Shown here piece by piece: positions 9,111-17,331 of a stretch of 64,000 bases of DNA (position 1 is the stretch's first letter; every line of letters begins with the position of its first letter). Made by a program: the position numbers and the translations under genes. Source of the DNA: VXMT01 sp965204835 (GTDB taxonomy: Bacteria > Chloroflexota > Dehalococcoidia > UBA2979); contig OZ242017.1 in NCBI GenBank assembly GCA_965204835.1, positions 1,674,001 through 1,738,000 on the forward strand, in the 5' to 3' direction. Under the pieces are notes generated by a model. That model did no database searches. It worked only from the letters and a program-made list of their open reading frames with translations, and was not told the DNA's origin.

Positions 9111-10619
9111 ATGCTGGATCGTCCCTCCCCGGGCGCCGACGGTAACGCGACGGGCCCCGCCGCGACCGGTGGGCCACCGCCTCGCCGCCGCGCGCCCGCG
9201 TGGTGGCCGCGCATCTACTACGGCTGGTACATGGCGACCGCCGGGGCGGCCAGCAACTTCCTCGTGCTGGGCATCACGGTCTTCGGCTTCGGCGTCTTCA
9301 TCCCGCCGATGCGCGACGAGCTGGGATGGACGATCGCCCAGATCTCGGTCGCATTCTCGCTGCGCAGCTTCGAAAACGGGCTGCTCGCGCCGTTCACCGG
9401 CTTCATGGTCGACAAGCTGGGCGCTCGCCGGATGGCGTTCACGGGCCTCGTCGCGCTCGTGATCGGGCTATTGCTGTTCTCGCAGTCGCGGTCGCTGTGG
9501 TGGTTCTACGGTGCGAGCCTGGTCATGGCCTTCGGGCAGAGCCTGGGGTCGTTCACGCCGTTCAGCGCGGCGCTCATGAACTGGTTCACGCGCCAGCGCG
9601 GGCGCGCGATGGGCCTCGTCTCGACGGGCAACGGGGCGGGCGGCCTCGCCGCGCCCGTCATGGCCGCGATGATCGTGCTGATCGGCTGGCGCGAGACCGC
9701 GATCGCGGCGGCGCTGGTCATCGGCGTCGTCGGATTCCCCCTCGCCGCGACGCTGCGCGACCGGCCCGAGCCGTACGGCTACGGCCCGGACGGCGTGCCG
9801 CTGGACCAGGCGGCCCGTCAGCGCGCCGCGCGCGGCGGCCCGCCCGCGGGCGCGTCGGGCATGACCGTCGGCGAGGTGCTGCGGACGCCCGCGTTCTACC
9901 TGCTCGCGATGGCGTCGGGGTTGGGCGGGGCGATCCTCGGCACGTGGATCGTGCACCAGATCCCGCACCTCGAATCGACCGGGTTCTCGCTGCCCGCGGC
10001 CGCGTCGATCGCCGGGTTCTACGCCGTCTTCCAGATTGCCATGCGCTTCGCCCTCGGCTGGGTGGGGGACATGGTGGGGCGGCGTCCGATGTTCGTCGTC
10101 TCGTTCGTGCTGATCGGGATCGGGCTGCTGGTGTTCAGCCGGCTCAACCCCGCGCAGCTGTGGCTGATCCCCGTGTACTACCTGACGTTCGCGACCGGCC
10201 ACGCGACGTTCGTCGTGATGAGCCAGACGGTGGTCGCCGACTACTTCGGCACGAGGCGGTTCGCCACCATCCGAGGGCTGTCACACAGCACCGCGATGCC
10301 CCTCGGACTCATCGGCCCGGTGTTCGCCGGCTGGATGTTCGACCGCACCGGCAGCTACGACATCGCGTTCACGGTGCTGTCGAGCTGCGCGATCTTCGCC
10401 GCGATCTGCACCGTGCTCATCCGCCGTCCGCAGTGGAGCGACCTGTCCGCCCCCTCGACGGCCCCGACGCCCGCGCCCGCCCCGGTGGCCGCCGCGGTGC
10501 GGGCGAGCGCGGCGCCGGCGCTGGTCCCGGCGAATGGCGGGTCACCGCAGTCGACCCACCAGGGGATGGGGGAAGGCGAAGCTGCCGCGGACCGACCGAC
10601 GGTGCCGACTCGCAGTTGA
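9111..10619 (+). CDS. OFA-type MFS transporter (oxalate/formate antiporter-like)
   Basis: A 502-residue, 12-helix major facilitator. The start of helix 1 reads YYGWYM, characteristic of the oxalate:formate/monocarboxylate branch, and the signature loop VDKLGARRM follows helix 2. It probably moves a monocarboxylate or dicarboxylate across the inner membrane, consistent with the acyl-CoA genes nearby, but the substrate cannot be assigned. Both ends are hydrophilic and Pro/Ala-rich; the C-tail carries STHQGM, a variant of a short motif shared by four MFS tails in this window. ATG 9111 is the first good start. Confidence 0.9.
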   Translation: MLDRPSPGADGNATGPAATGGPPPRRRAPAWWPRIYYGWYMATAGAASNFLVLGITVFGFGVFIPPMRDELGWTIAQISVAFSLRSFENGLLAPFTGFMVDKLGARRMAFTGLVALVIGLLLFSQSRSLWWFYGASLVMAFGQSLGSFTPFSAALMNWFTRQRGRAMGLVSTGNGAGGLAAPVMAAMIVLIGWRETAIAAALVIGVVGFPLAATLRDRPEPYGYGPDGVPLDQAARQRAARGGPPAGASGMTVGEVLRTPAFYLLAMASGLGGAILGTWIVHQIPHLESTGFSLPAAASIAGFYAVFQIAMRFALGWVGDMVGRRPMFVVSFVLIGIGLLVFSRLNPAQLWLIPVYYLTFATGHATFVVMSQTVVADYFGTRRFATIRGLSHSTAMPLGLIGPVFAGWMFDRTGSYDIAFTVLSSCAIFAAICTVLIRRPQWSDLSAPSTAPTPAPAPVAAAVRASAAPALVPANGGSPQSTHQGMGEGEAAADRPTVPTRS

Positions 10620-10681
10620 CCGGCCGGCCCTCGCACGTGAACGATTCACAGGGGCGCGTCTTGAAGTTTCAGAGGAGGGAC

Positions 10682-10930
10682 ATGAGGGAACTCACAGTGG
10701 AGGGACTCGACGGGGAACTGAGGGACCATCTTCAGCAGCTTGCGAAGCGCGAGCGCATCTCGCTCAGTGAGGCCGCGCTGCGGCTGATGCGAAGGGGCGC
10801 AGGTCTCCGGGACCGCAGGCCCATCGGCGACAGCCTCGACCACCTCGCCGGCTCATGGACGAGGGCGGAGGCCGAAGCGTTCAACAGGGAACTCGAGATC
10901 TTCGAGACCATCGACGGGGACTGGGACTGA
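10682..10930 (+). CDS. Ribbon-helix-helix antitoxin-like protein without adjacent toxin
   Basis: An 82-residue protein resembling FitA/VapB antitoxins: an N-terminal beta strand MRELTVEGLD followed by RDHLQQLAKRERISLSEAALRLM, the ribbon-helix-helix pattern, and an acidic C-terminal tail rich in Trp/Glu/Asp of the toxin-binding type. ATG 10682 has a very good ribosome site (GAGGAGGG, just upstream). No PIN or RelE-like frame follows in the 89 bp before the convergent gene at 11020, and none precedes it. It appears to be an orphan antitoxin or a solitary repressor. Confidence 0.75.
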   Translation: MRELTVEGLDGELRDHLQQLAKRERISLSEAALRLMRRGAGLRDRRPIGDSLDHLAGSWTRAEAEAFNRELEIFETIDGDWD

Positions 10931-11019
10931 GGCTCGCGGTCGGCTGCCCGTCACTTCAGGCACGTGGACGGCCTGCCTCGATGCGACCACCCTCGCCGTA
11001 GCCAACTCACGAGTCCCGC

Positions 11020-11445
11020 CTACGACCCCTCGGCTTCGTCCCAGAGGTAGCGCCCCGTCGCCAGCGCGATCACCACGAACAGCGCGTCGATGATCGGGAA
11101 GTAGACGATGTGCGAGGTGACCGCGTCGCCCGTCTCGCTGTCCGGGTTGAGCGTCCAGATCCAGCCCCAGAAGAAGAGCATCGTGAGCACGACCGCACCG
11201 TAGAACGCGAAGCTCACCCGCACGTACTCGACCACCGAGGGCTCCTCGCCGGCCTGTGCCCGCTTGCGCAGGTAGCCGACGACGAGCGCGACGAGCGTCG
11301 AGGCGGCCATGAACCAGTTGATGACCTCCCAGACCGGGTAGTCCGCCCCGCCGTCGTGGTAGACCGGGGTGAGGATGAGGTTGGCGAAGACCGCGACCGC
11401 CGTCGCGATGAGCAGCACCGCCAGCAATCGACGCACCATCTCCAT
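11020..11445 (-). CDS. Four-helix membrane protein, unknown function
   Basis: 141 residues with four predicted membrane helices: LLAVLLIATAVAVFANLIL, VINWFMAASTLVALVVGYL, FAFYGAVVLTMLFFWGWIW and IDALFVVIALATGRYL. Hydrophilic loops contain YHDGGADYP and NPDSETGD. It resembles short uncharacterised integral membrane proteins common in Chloroflexi, but I know no function. ATG 11445 has GGGGAGG upstream. The neighbouring MFS at 11597 is divergent. Confidence 0.75.
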   Translation of the reverse strand: MEMVRRLLAVLLIATAVAVFANLILTPVYHDGGADYPVWEVINWFMAASTLVALVVGYLRKRAQAGEEPSVVEYVRVSFAFYGAVVLTMLFFWGWIWTLNPDSETGDAVTSHIVYFPIIDALFVVIALATGRYLWDEAEGS

Positions 11446-11534
11446 GACGCCACCTCCCCGCCCGATACGTCAGTCACACCGGTGCGCCCACCATACGCCG
11501 ATGCGCACCGCGTGCAGGGCCTCCTCACGCACCC

Positions 11535-11576
11535 GTGAACCGCTCAAGGTGGGCTGGGCCTATAGTTAACGTTCAC
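11535..11576 (+). promoter_or_regulatory. Candidate promoter/operator for MFS at 11597
   Basis: TATAGT at 11561-11566 fits a -10 element. It is bracketed by an inverted repeat, GTGAAC at 11535-11540 and GTTCAC at 11571-11576. There is no clear -35 hexamer. The GTG start with AGGAGG lies about 20 bp downstream. Suggestive only. Confidence 0.35.
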
Positions 11577-11596
11577 TGCCACCACAGGAGGCGCGC

Positions 11597-13063
11597 GTGA
11601 GCGTGACGCAGGAACGCCAGGGCGGTTCGGCGGCCCCGGTCGCCGCGACGCCGCTCACGCACGGCGGCCTCAACGACCTCTCGAACGGCGCTCCGCCGGT
11701 ATCCGCGCCCACCGCCCCCTCGGCCGGCAACGGCCTCGCGCCACCCGCCGAGTCGTCAGTGCAGACCGCCGTCGCGACGCAGCAGCCGCGCATCTTTTAT
11801 GGCTGGTGGATGGTCGGCGCGGGCTTCCTCGCGGCCTTCACCACCGCGGGCGCGCAGGGCTACATCGCTGGCTCGTTCCTCGTGCCGATGAGCGACGAGC
11901 TGGGGTGGACGCGCGCCGAGTTCCTCTACGGGCAGACGGTCGGCCAGTTCTTCATGGCGTTTGCCGGGTTCTTCGTCGGCGCGTACGTCGACCGGTACGG
12001 GGCGCGCCCGCTGATGTTCATCGGCGCGACGCTCCTGGCGGGTGCGCTGTTCGCGCTGTCCGAGGTGCAAGAGCTGTGGCAGTGGGTGATCCTGCGCGGC
12101 GTCTTCAGCATGCTCGGCGCGGCCCTGCTCGGCTTCCTCGCGGTCAACGTCACGCTCTCGAAGTGGTTCGTCGAGCAGCGCGGGCGCGCGATCGGGCTCG
12201 CCTCGATCGGCGTCTCGATGGCGGGCATCGCGCTCCCCGTGGTGGCGACGTGGTACGTCGACGAGTTCGGGTGGCGGGAGACGTGGCGCGTGATGGCGCT
12301 GGGTGTCGTGATCCTGGGCTACCCGGCTGCCGCGCTGATGCGCCGCACGCCGGAAGACTACGGGCTGCACCCGGACGGCAAGAGCGAGAGCCAGATGGCG
12401 AGCGGCGGCGGCGCGCGGGCGATGGCGGACTTCGCCAACTCGTTCACGCGACGGCAGGCCATCCGCACGCAGGCGCTCTATGTGCTGATCGTGACGTTCG
12501 GCCTCGGCAGCCTCGGGCTCATGACGATCATCGTGCTGAGCATCCCGTACCTCACCGACTCCGGATTCAGCCGCGGCACGGCCGCCATCATGCTCTCCAT
12601 CCTCGCCATCCCGGCCGGCGTCTCGAAACCCGTGTGGGGCTGGATGGCCGATGTCTGGTCCGAGCGCCTCTCGACGTCGCTGAGCTTCGTCATGAACGCC
12701 GTCGCGATGGTCGTGATCGTGCTGGCGGCGCAGACCCAGGCGACGCTCATGCTCGGGATCGGGTTCTTCGTGGTCGGCTGGGGGATCGGCGGGCAGATCC
12801 CGCTGCAGGAGACGATCTGGGCCAGCTACTTCGGCCGGCGCTACATCGGCGCGGTGCGGTCGGTCGCGATGCCGTTCACGATGCTCATCGCGGCGTCGGG
12901 CCCGATCCTCGTGGCGACGTACGCGGACAACGTCGGCAACTACGACCTGGCGATGTTCGGCGTGGGCGGCGCGTGGGCGGTGGCCTCGCTGCTGATCCTC
13001 GTCGCGCGCCGCCCGCGGCTCCCCGAGTCGAGCGAGGCGACCGGGACGCCCGCCGCGGCCTGA
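11597..13063 (+). CDS. OFA-type MFS transporter
   Basis: 488 residues; 12-helix major facilitator of the oxalate/formate antiporter or monocarboxylate branch with FYGWWM at the start of helix 1 and VDRYGARP after helix 2. The first 55 or so residues are cytoplasmic, Pro/Ala-rich and disordered-looking, and include PLTHGGLNDL, a motif shared with other MFS tails here. GTG 11597 is preceded by CAGGAGG. The crotonase-family gene at 13173 follows on the same strand, suggesting import and CoA-dependent metabolism of the same type of acid. Substrate not readable. Confidence 0.9.
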   Translation: MSVTQERQGGSAAPVAATPLTHGGLNDLSNGAPPVSAPTAPSAGNGLAPPAESSVQTAVATQQPRIFYGWWMVGAGFLAAFTTAGAQGYIAGSFLVPMSDELGWTRAEFLYGQTVGQFFMAFAGFFVGAYVDRYGARPLMFIGATLLAGALFALSEVQELWQWVILRGVFSMLGAALLGFLAVNVTLSKWFVEQRGRAIGLASIGVSMAGIALPVVATWYVDEFGWRETWRVMALGVVILGYPAAALMRRTPEDYGLHPDGKSESQMASGGGARAMADFANSFTRRQAIRTQALYVLIVTFGLGSLGLMTIIVLSIPYLTDSGFSRGTAAIMLSILAIPAGVSKPVWGWMADVWSERLSTSLSFVMNAVAMVVIVLAAQTQATLMLGIGFFVVGWGIGGQIPLQETIWASYFGRRYIGAVRSVAMPFTMLIAASGPILVATYADNVGNYDLAMFGVGGAWAVASLLILVARRPRLPESSEATGTPAAA

Positions 13064-13172
13064 CCGCCCTCCTCGTCCGCCCTCGTTCTGCCAGCGCGCG
13101 CGTCGGGCTATCATGGCGGCTGCCGCGCGCCCGCAACGCTTGCGTCCGGCGCCAGTCACGAAGGGAACCGAC

Positions 13173-13958
13173 GTGTCGTACGAGAACCTGACCATCGAGC
13201 GCAGCGATCACATCGCCACCATCACCATGAACCGCCCCGAGGCCCTGAACGCCCTCGACCGTGGCCTGACGCGCGACATGCACATGGCCATCGAGGAGCT
13301 TTCCGGCGAGTTCCCCGACATCCGGGTCGTCATCCTCACCGGCGCCGGCCGCGGCTTCTGCTCCGGCGCCGACGTGATGGCGCAGGCCCGCGGCCTCACG
13401 CCGAGCGAGCCCGAGCCGCACGACCCACTGAACAGCATCCCGCCCCTCGCGCCCGAGCTGCAGGCGATGCCGCAGCCGGTGATCGCCGCGGTCAACGGCG
13501 TCGCCGCAGGCGCGGGGTTCTCGCTTGCGATGGCGTCCGACATCCGCGTGGCGGCCGAGAGCTCCCGCTACGCGGTGATCTTCGTGAAGCGCTCGCTGGT
13601 GCCGGACACCGGCTCCTCGCACTCGCTGCCGGCGGTGGTCGGTCGCGGCACGGCGATGGAGATGGCGCTCACCGGCCGCGTCTACGACTCGGCATGGGCG
13701 TTCGAGCGCGGGCTGGTGAACTACGTCGTGGCGGACGACCAGGTCATTCCCGAGGCGCGTGCGCTGGCGTCGGAGATCGCGAACAACCCGCCGCTGTGCG
13801 TGCAGTCGATCAAGCAGCTGATGCACCGCACGGACCGGCTGGCCGAGGTGCTCCCGTACGAGCACGACGCGAACACGCCGTCGATGAACACGCACGACCG
13901 TCGCGAGGCGGTGATGTCGTTCGTGGAGAAGCGCGACCCGGTCTTCCTCGGGCGGTAG
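13173..13958 (+). CDS. Enoyl-CoA hydratase/isomerase family protein (PaaG-like)
   Basis: A 261-residue crotonase-fold protein. The CoA/oxyanion loop is FCSGADVMAQ and the second oxyanion segment VNGVAAGAGFSLAMASD. Both classical hydratase glutamates are absent, but LVPDTGSSHSLP matches the active-site Asp region of PaaG-type isomerases (1,2-epoxyphenylacetyl-CoA isomerase and relatives). Isomerisation is therefore the better guess. GTG 13173 is chosen because AAGGGA lies at the right distance and the upstream in-frame ATG at 13113 encodes an unlikely basic leader. The C-terminus ends in VFLGR, typical of the family. Confidence 0.88.
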   Translation: MSYENLTIERSDHIATITMNRPEALNALDRGLTRDMHMAIEELSGEFPDIRVVILTGAGRGFCSGADVMAQARGLTPSEPEPHDPLNSIPPLAPELQAMPQPVIAAVNGVAAGAGFSLAMASDIRVAAESSRYAVIFVKRSLVPDTGSSHSLPAVVGRGTAMEMALTGRVYDSAWAFERGLVNYVVADDQVIPEARALASEIANNPPLCVQSIKQLMHRTDRLAEVLPYEHDANTPSMNTHDRREAVMSFVEKRDPVFLGR

Positions 13959-14018
13959 CGAGGCGCCAGGGCACGTCAACCGTGGCCCGCGAGCGGCATT
14001 GCGAGCCACGGCATTGCT

Positions 14019-14051
14019 CCTTACACTGCGAGTAAGGACAGGATTCCTTAC
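14019..14051 (+). promoter_or_regulatory. Candidate operator: CCTTAC/GTAAGG triple half-site before AbrB-VapC
   Basis: CCTTAC at 14019-14024, GTAAGG at 14032-14037 and CCTTAC again at 14046-14051: three half-sites in alternating orientation within 33 bp, directly before the AbrB-type antitoxin ATG (14064), with CAGGAG as ribosome site. Antitoxins of this class repress their own operon by binding such repeats, so this is a likely autoregulatory operator. Confidence 0.55.
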
Positions 14052-14063
14052 CAGGAGCACTCC

Positions 14064-14291
14064 ATGGTGCTAGCCAAGATCACGAGCAAAGGGCAGGTCA
14101 CGATCCCGAAGGACGTTCGGGAGAGGCTTGGGCTGCGCCCGGGCGACCAGATCGCCTTCACCGAGGATCAGGGCGGGTGGCGCATCCGGAAGGAAACCCA
14201 GGACCCACCCTTCGATAAGTGGCGTGGGTACCTCAAGCATCTTCGAGGCCGTCGCACGGACGACATCATCGAGGAGATGCGGGGCCGTTGA
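14064..14291 (+). CDS. AbrB/MazE-type antitoxin
   Basis: 75 residues. The swapped-hairpin AbrB DNA-binding domain is unmistakable: KITSKGQVTIPKDVRERLGL followed by PGDQIAF. The C-terminal part (DKWRGYLKHLRGRRTDDI and an acidic/Arg end) is the toxin-binding tail. Its TGA overlaps the TTG start of the PIN toxin by four bases (TTGA), giving coupled translation. It should neutralise the toxin and repress the operon through the half-sites just upstream. Confidence 0.9.
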   Translation: MVLAKITSKGQVTIPKDVRERLGLRPGDQIAFTEDQGGWRIRKETQDPPFDKWRGYLKHLRGRRTDDIIEEMRGR

Positions 14292-14755
14292 TCTCGGCTC
14301 TCGACACGAACATTCTGCTGGACATCCTGAACCCGGACGAGCCGTACACGGAGTCGTCCGAGAGAAGGTTGTCGGAGGCGTTACGAGCGGGATCAGTGGT
14401 GATATCCCAGGCTGTCTACGCCGAAGTAGCGGCGGACTTCCCGGACTCACGCAGTGTCGACAGCTTCATCGCAGACATGCGCGTGCACGTCTCACCATTC
14501 ACACTGCCAACACTGCATCGTGCGGGGGTGGCCTGGCGGGCGTACGCCCGAAGGCGCCCACGTGTCCTCGCCTGTCCCGAATGCGGCGAGCAGCAACCCG
14601 ACCGTTGCCGGGCGTGTGGCGCGGCTGTGCAAGTAAGGCAGCACGTCCTCGCCGACTTCCTGATCGGAGCGCACGCCGCCCTACAGGCAGATCGCCTGAT
14701 CACGCGCGACCGCGGGCATTACGCGACGTACTTTCCGGACCTCGAACTCGCCTGA
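14288..14755 (+). CDS. vapC: VapC-type PIN toxin with inserted Cys4 zinc-ribbon-like segment
   Basis: 155 residues, longer than usual VapC (about 130). PIN acidic residues: Asp6 in SALDTNILLD, Glu in VYAEVAADF, Asp in LADFLIGAHA and Asp in ITRDRGHY. Between the middle helices and the third acidic residue an insert reads CPECGEQQPDRCRACG: two C-x2-C pairs, as in zinc ribbons. The TTG start overlaps the antitoxin stop and is the only start that keeps the N-terminal strand. The insert may stabilise the fold or contact RNA; I cannot tell. Forms a normal TA pair with the AbrB-type gene upstream. Confidence 0.88.
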   Translation: MISALDTNILLDILNPDEPYTESSERRLSEALRAGSVVISQAVYAEVAADFPDSRSVDSFIADMRVHVSPFTLPTLHRAGVAWRAYARRRPRVLACPECGEQQPDRCRACGAAVQVRQHVLADFLIGAHAALQADRLITRDRGHYATYFPDLELA

Positions 14756-14768
14756 GACTGTCGGGCCG

Positions 14769-15701
14769 CTACCCCGCCTCCACCCACGCCCTGATCAGCT
14801 GGTGCGCGATGGTGAACGGCGGGGGGACGCCGAAGCCGGCCTCGGGCGAGGGGCCCGCGCCCTCCCCGGCCGATGCGAGGGCGACCCGCACCCGGTCCCG
14901 GGTGAACCACTGGGCATCGCCGATCTCCTCGTGGTCCACTGCGATCTCCGCGCTGGCGGCGTCGGCGTGGCAGCCGATCATGAGGGACGACGGGAACGGC
15001 CACGGCTGCGTCGAGTGGTAGCGCACCGCGCCCACGCGCACGCCCGTCTCCTCGAACACCTCGCGCCGCACCGCCTCCTCGATGGTCTCGCCCGGCTCCA
15101 TGAAGCCGGCGACGCAGGTGTACATCGGCGCGCGGCGCGCCGTGGGGTTGGCGAGCAGCGCGCGGTCGCCGTCGGCGACGAGCACGATGACCACGGGGTT
15201 CACGCGTGGGAAGTGCTCGGCGTTGCAGGCCGTGCAGCGACGCATGTCGCCGCCGAGGCGAGGCACCGTCGCTCCGCCGCACGTCGCGCAGAAGCCGTTG
15301 CGTGCGTGCCAGTCGAGCAGCGAGCGCGCCTGCGCGAGGATGCCCGTCTCCTCCTGCGGCAGCGTCGAGCCTGCATCGCGCGCACCCATGAACGCGTCGG
15401 CCCCCGCGAGCGTCTCCAGGGCCGCGTCGCCGGCCCCGCTCACGTCGACCGCGAGGTGAGGCGTGTCGTCGCGCACACCGAGCAGCACGGACGCTGCCTC
15501 GGCGTCGGGGAGCGCGTCGCGAGTGCGCCACGCGAGCCGCGGCGACGCCTCGCCGCCACGCACGAGCGGGTCGAGGTTGCGGAACGCGAGGTAGCGCGCG
15601 TCGGGATCCGCGAGGGCCGCCTCGAGCCATGCTCGGTCGCGGCGCTCGTTCGACGAGCGGTTGAGCGGGTTGCCAGCGAACGTGTTGAGGGCGGCAGTCA
15701 T
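14769..15701 (-). CDS. nudC: NAD+ diphosphatase / RNA deNADding enzyme NudC-like (Nudix)
   Basis: 310 residues. Order: a poorly conserved N-terminal domain; a zinc ribbon with FCATCGG and, about 15 residues on, CTACNAEHFPR; then the Nudix box GFMEPGETIEEAVRREVFEETG-type segment, which supplies the metal-binding Glu residues; and the SLMIGCHADA segment that in NudC distinguishes NAD(H) hydrolases. The family cleaves NAD(H) to NMN(H) and AMP and removes NAD caps from RNA. ATG at 15699-15701 overlaps the stop of the upstream MFS gene (ATGA), so the two are co-translated. The pairing with a transporter is unusual and its meaning unclear. Confidence 0.92.
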   Translation of the reverse strand: MTAALNTFAGNPLNRSSNERRDRAWLEAALADPDARYLAFRNLDPLVRGGEASPRLAWRTRDALPDAEAASVLLGVRDDTPHLAVDVSGAGDAALETLAGADAFMGARDAGSTLPQEETGILAQARSLLDWHARNGFCATCGGATVPRLGGDMRRCTACNAEHFPRVNPVVIVLVADGDRALLANPTARRAPMYTCVAGFMEPGETIEEAVRREVFEETGVRVGAVRYHSTQPWPFPSSLMIGCHADAASAEIAVDHEEIGDAQWFTRDRVRVALASAGEGAGPSPEAGFGVPPPFTIAHQLIRAWVEAG

Positions 15702-17158
15702 GCGGCCCGCGGCTCCGAGGGCTCCTCGGTCTGCATGAACGGGTTGCCCGACCCGCGCGGGAGCCGCAGCAGGAAGGCGATCGGGATACTCGCGGCGCTC
15801 AGCGCGGCGAGGAAGATCACGCCGGTGAAGTAGGTGCCCTGGAGGTCGAAGAACAGGCCCAGCACCATCGGGGCGAGGACCGCGAACGGGACCGACGTGA
15901 AGTTCGTGAGGCCCTGGATCGTGCCGAACGAGGGGAGACCGAACAGCCGCCCGACGAGCACCGGCCGCGACGGGATCATTCCACCGAACGAGATCCCGAA
16001 CAGCGATGCGAAGATCACGATCTGCCAGTAGCTCGTCGCGTACGCGACCACCAGTAGCGAAGACGCCTGGATACCGAGCAGGAGCGCCGGCACGATCCGC
16101 AGGTCGAAGTCGCGGCGGTCCAGGAAGTCCATCAACATGCCGCCGAGCACCCGGCCGAGCAGGCTTACGAGGGTCATCACCGCCAGGCTGAACGCGCCTG
16201 CCTCGCGCGAAAAGCCGAGGCTCACCAGGTAGGGGATCTGGTGCAGCATGAACCCGGAGATGCCGGTGGAGAGCACGCCGTAGATCAGTGCCAGCACCCA
16301 GAAGTTGCGATCCTTCAGGGCCTGCCCGGAGGTCATGCCACCCTCGACCGGGCTGCCCATCGCGACGACCTCGGCGTCGCTGTCGCCGTCGGGGTTGAGG
16401 CCCTTGTCGGAGGGCTTCGATCGGATCAACATCGCGCACGGGATGCCGATGAGTAGCATCCCGAGACCCAGGATGAAGGCCGACTCGCGCCATCCGTACG
16501 AGGCCTCGAGCCACACGACGACTACGACGAACGGCCCACTCAGGGCGCCGCCCGAGAAGCCGATGCCCAGCGCCTTGCCGCGCTGGCGTCGGAACCAGTT
16601 CACGATCGCGGTGTTGAAGCCCACGCCCATCGTCGAGCTCATCCCGATGGAGACGAGCGAGAACGACAGGAACAGCATCCAGAGCGCCTGCATGAACGCC
16701 AGCGACATGATCCCGAGGCCGATGCAGACGACGCCGCCGATCGCGGCCGGCCGCGCGCCGTGGCGGTCAACGAAGGCGCCGATGAGCGGGCCAACCGCGC
16801 CGCCGACGGGCTGCATGAACAGCGCGGTCAGCGAGCCGACGCTGCGGCTCCACCCGAACGTCTCGAGGATGGGGACGAAGAGCACGCCGAAGCCGTAGAC
16901 GAAGGACGCACTGACGTACCAGTGGATGCCCATCATCCCGGCGATCATGTACCAGCCGTAGAAGAGCCCCCGGCGGCGGCGAGGAGCAGCCCGCGCGGCG
17001 GCGGGCCCGGCCGGCGCAGGGGGCGCGGCAGGCGAGACGAGCGCCTCAGCCCTCGGCGTGAGGTCCTGCATGCCGTCGTGCGTCAGTGCGGCGAGTCTCG
17101 CCGCGGTCGCCGGATCGCGGACTGGAACGGCCACGGGCATCCCGTCTCGTGCCGACAC
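15698..17158 (-). CDS. OFA-type MFS transporter
   Basis: 486 residues, 12-helix major facilitator with FYGWYM at helix 1 and VDRHGARP after helix 2, as in the other two OFA-type permeases at 9111 and 11597. The N-terminal cytoplasmic stretch (about 65 residues) is Ala/Pro/Arg-rich and contains ALTHDGMQDL, a version of the motif shared by the MFS tails in this window. Its stop overlaps nudC (ATGA at 15698-15701). Probably an organic-acid transporter; substrate unknown. Confidence 0.9.
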   Translation of the reverse strand: MSARDGMPVAVPVRDPATAARLAALTHDGMQDLTPRAEALVSPAAPPAPAGPAAARAAPRRRRGLFYGWYMIAGMMGIHWYVSASFVYGFGVLFVPILETFGWSRSVGSLTALFMQPVGGAVGPLIGAFVDRHGARPAAIGGVVCIGLGIMSLAFMQALWMLFLSFSLVSIGMSSTMGVGFNTAIVNWFRRQRGKALGIGFSGGALSGPFVVVVVWLEASYGWRESAFILGLGMLLIGIPCAMLIRSKPSDKGLNPDGDSDAEVVAMGSPVEGGMTSGQALKDRNFWVLALIYGVLSTGISGFMLHQIPYLVSLGFSREAGAFSLAVMTLVSLLGRVLGGMLMDFLDRRDFDLRIVPALLLGIQASSLLVVAYATSYWQIVIFASLFGISFGGMIPSRPVLVGRLFGLPSFGTIQGLTNFTSVPFAVLAPMVLGLFFDLQGTYFTGVIFLAALSAASIPIAFLLRLPRGSGNPFMQTEEPSEPRAA

Positions 17159-17236
17159 ACGGTACCAGCCGTGCGCCCCTCGCGCCCTTCGGCGCCCATC
17201 GGGCGCATCGAGAGATCCGCGCGGGCAGCGCGTTCG

Positions 17237-17300
17237 TAATAACGCCAGAGGGAAGACGGGGAGCGGCGTCCAGAACCCCTGCCGGACTCCGCTCCCCGTC
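17237..17300 (+). promoter_or_regulatory. Probable promoter and long 5' leader hairpin of the VWA lipoprotein
   Basis: TAATAA at 17237-17242 is a candidate -10 in otherwise GC-rich DNA. About a dozen bases later a strong hairpin occupies 17255-17300: 12 perfect pairs (GACGGGGAGCGG with CCGCTCCCCGTC), one mismatch, four more pairs (GTCC/GGAC) and a 12-base loop. It sits 31 bases before the ATG of the VWA lipoprotein. It has no U-run, so it is more likely a leader stability or control element than a classical terminator. Confidence 0.5.
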
Positions 17301-17331
17301 CGTCCCTGGCGGCGGCGCGCGGAGGCTCAGC

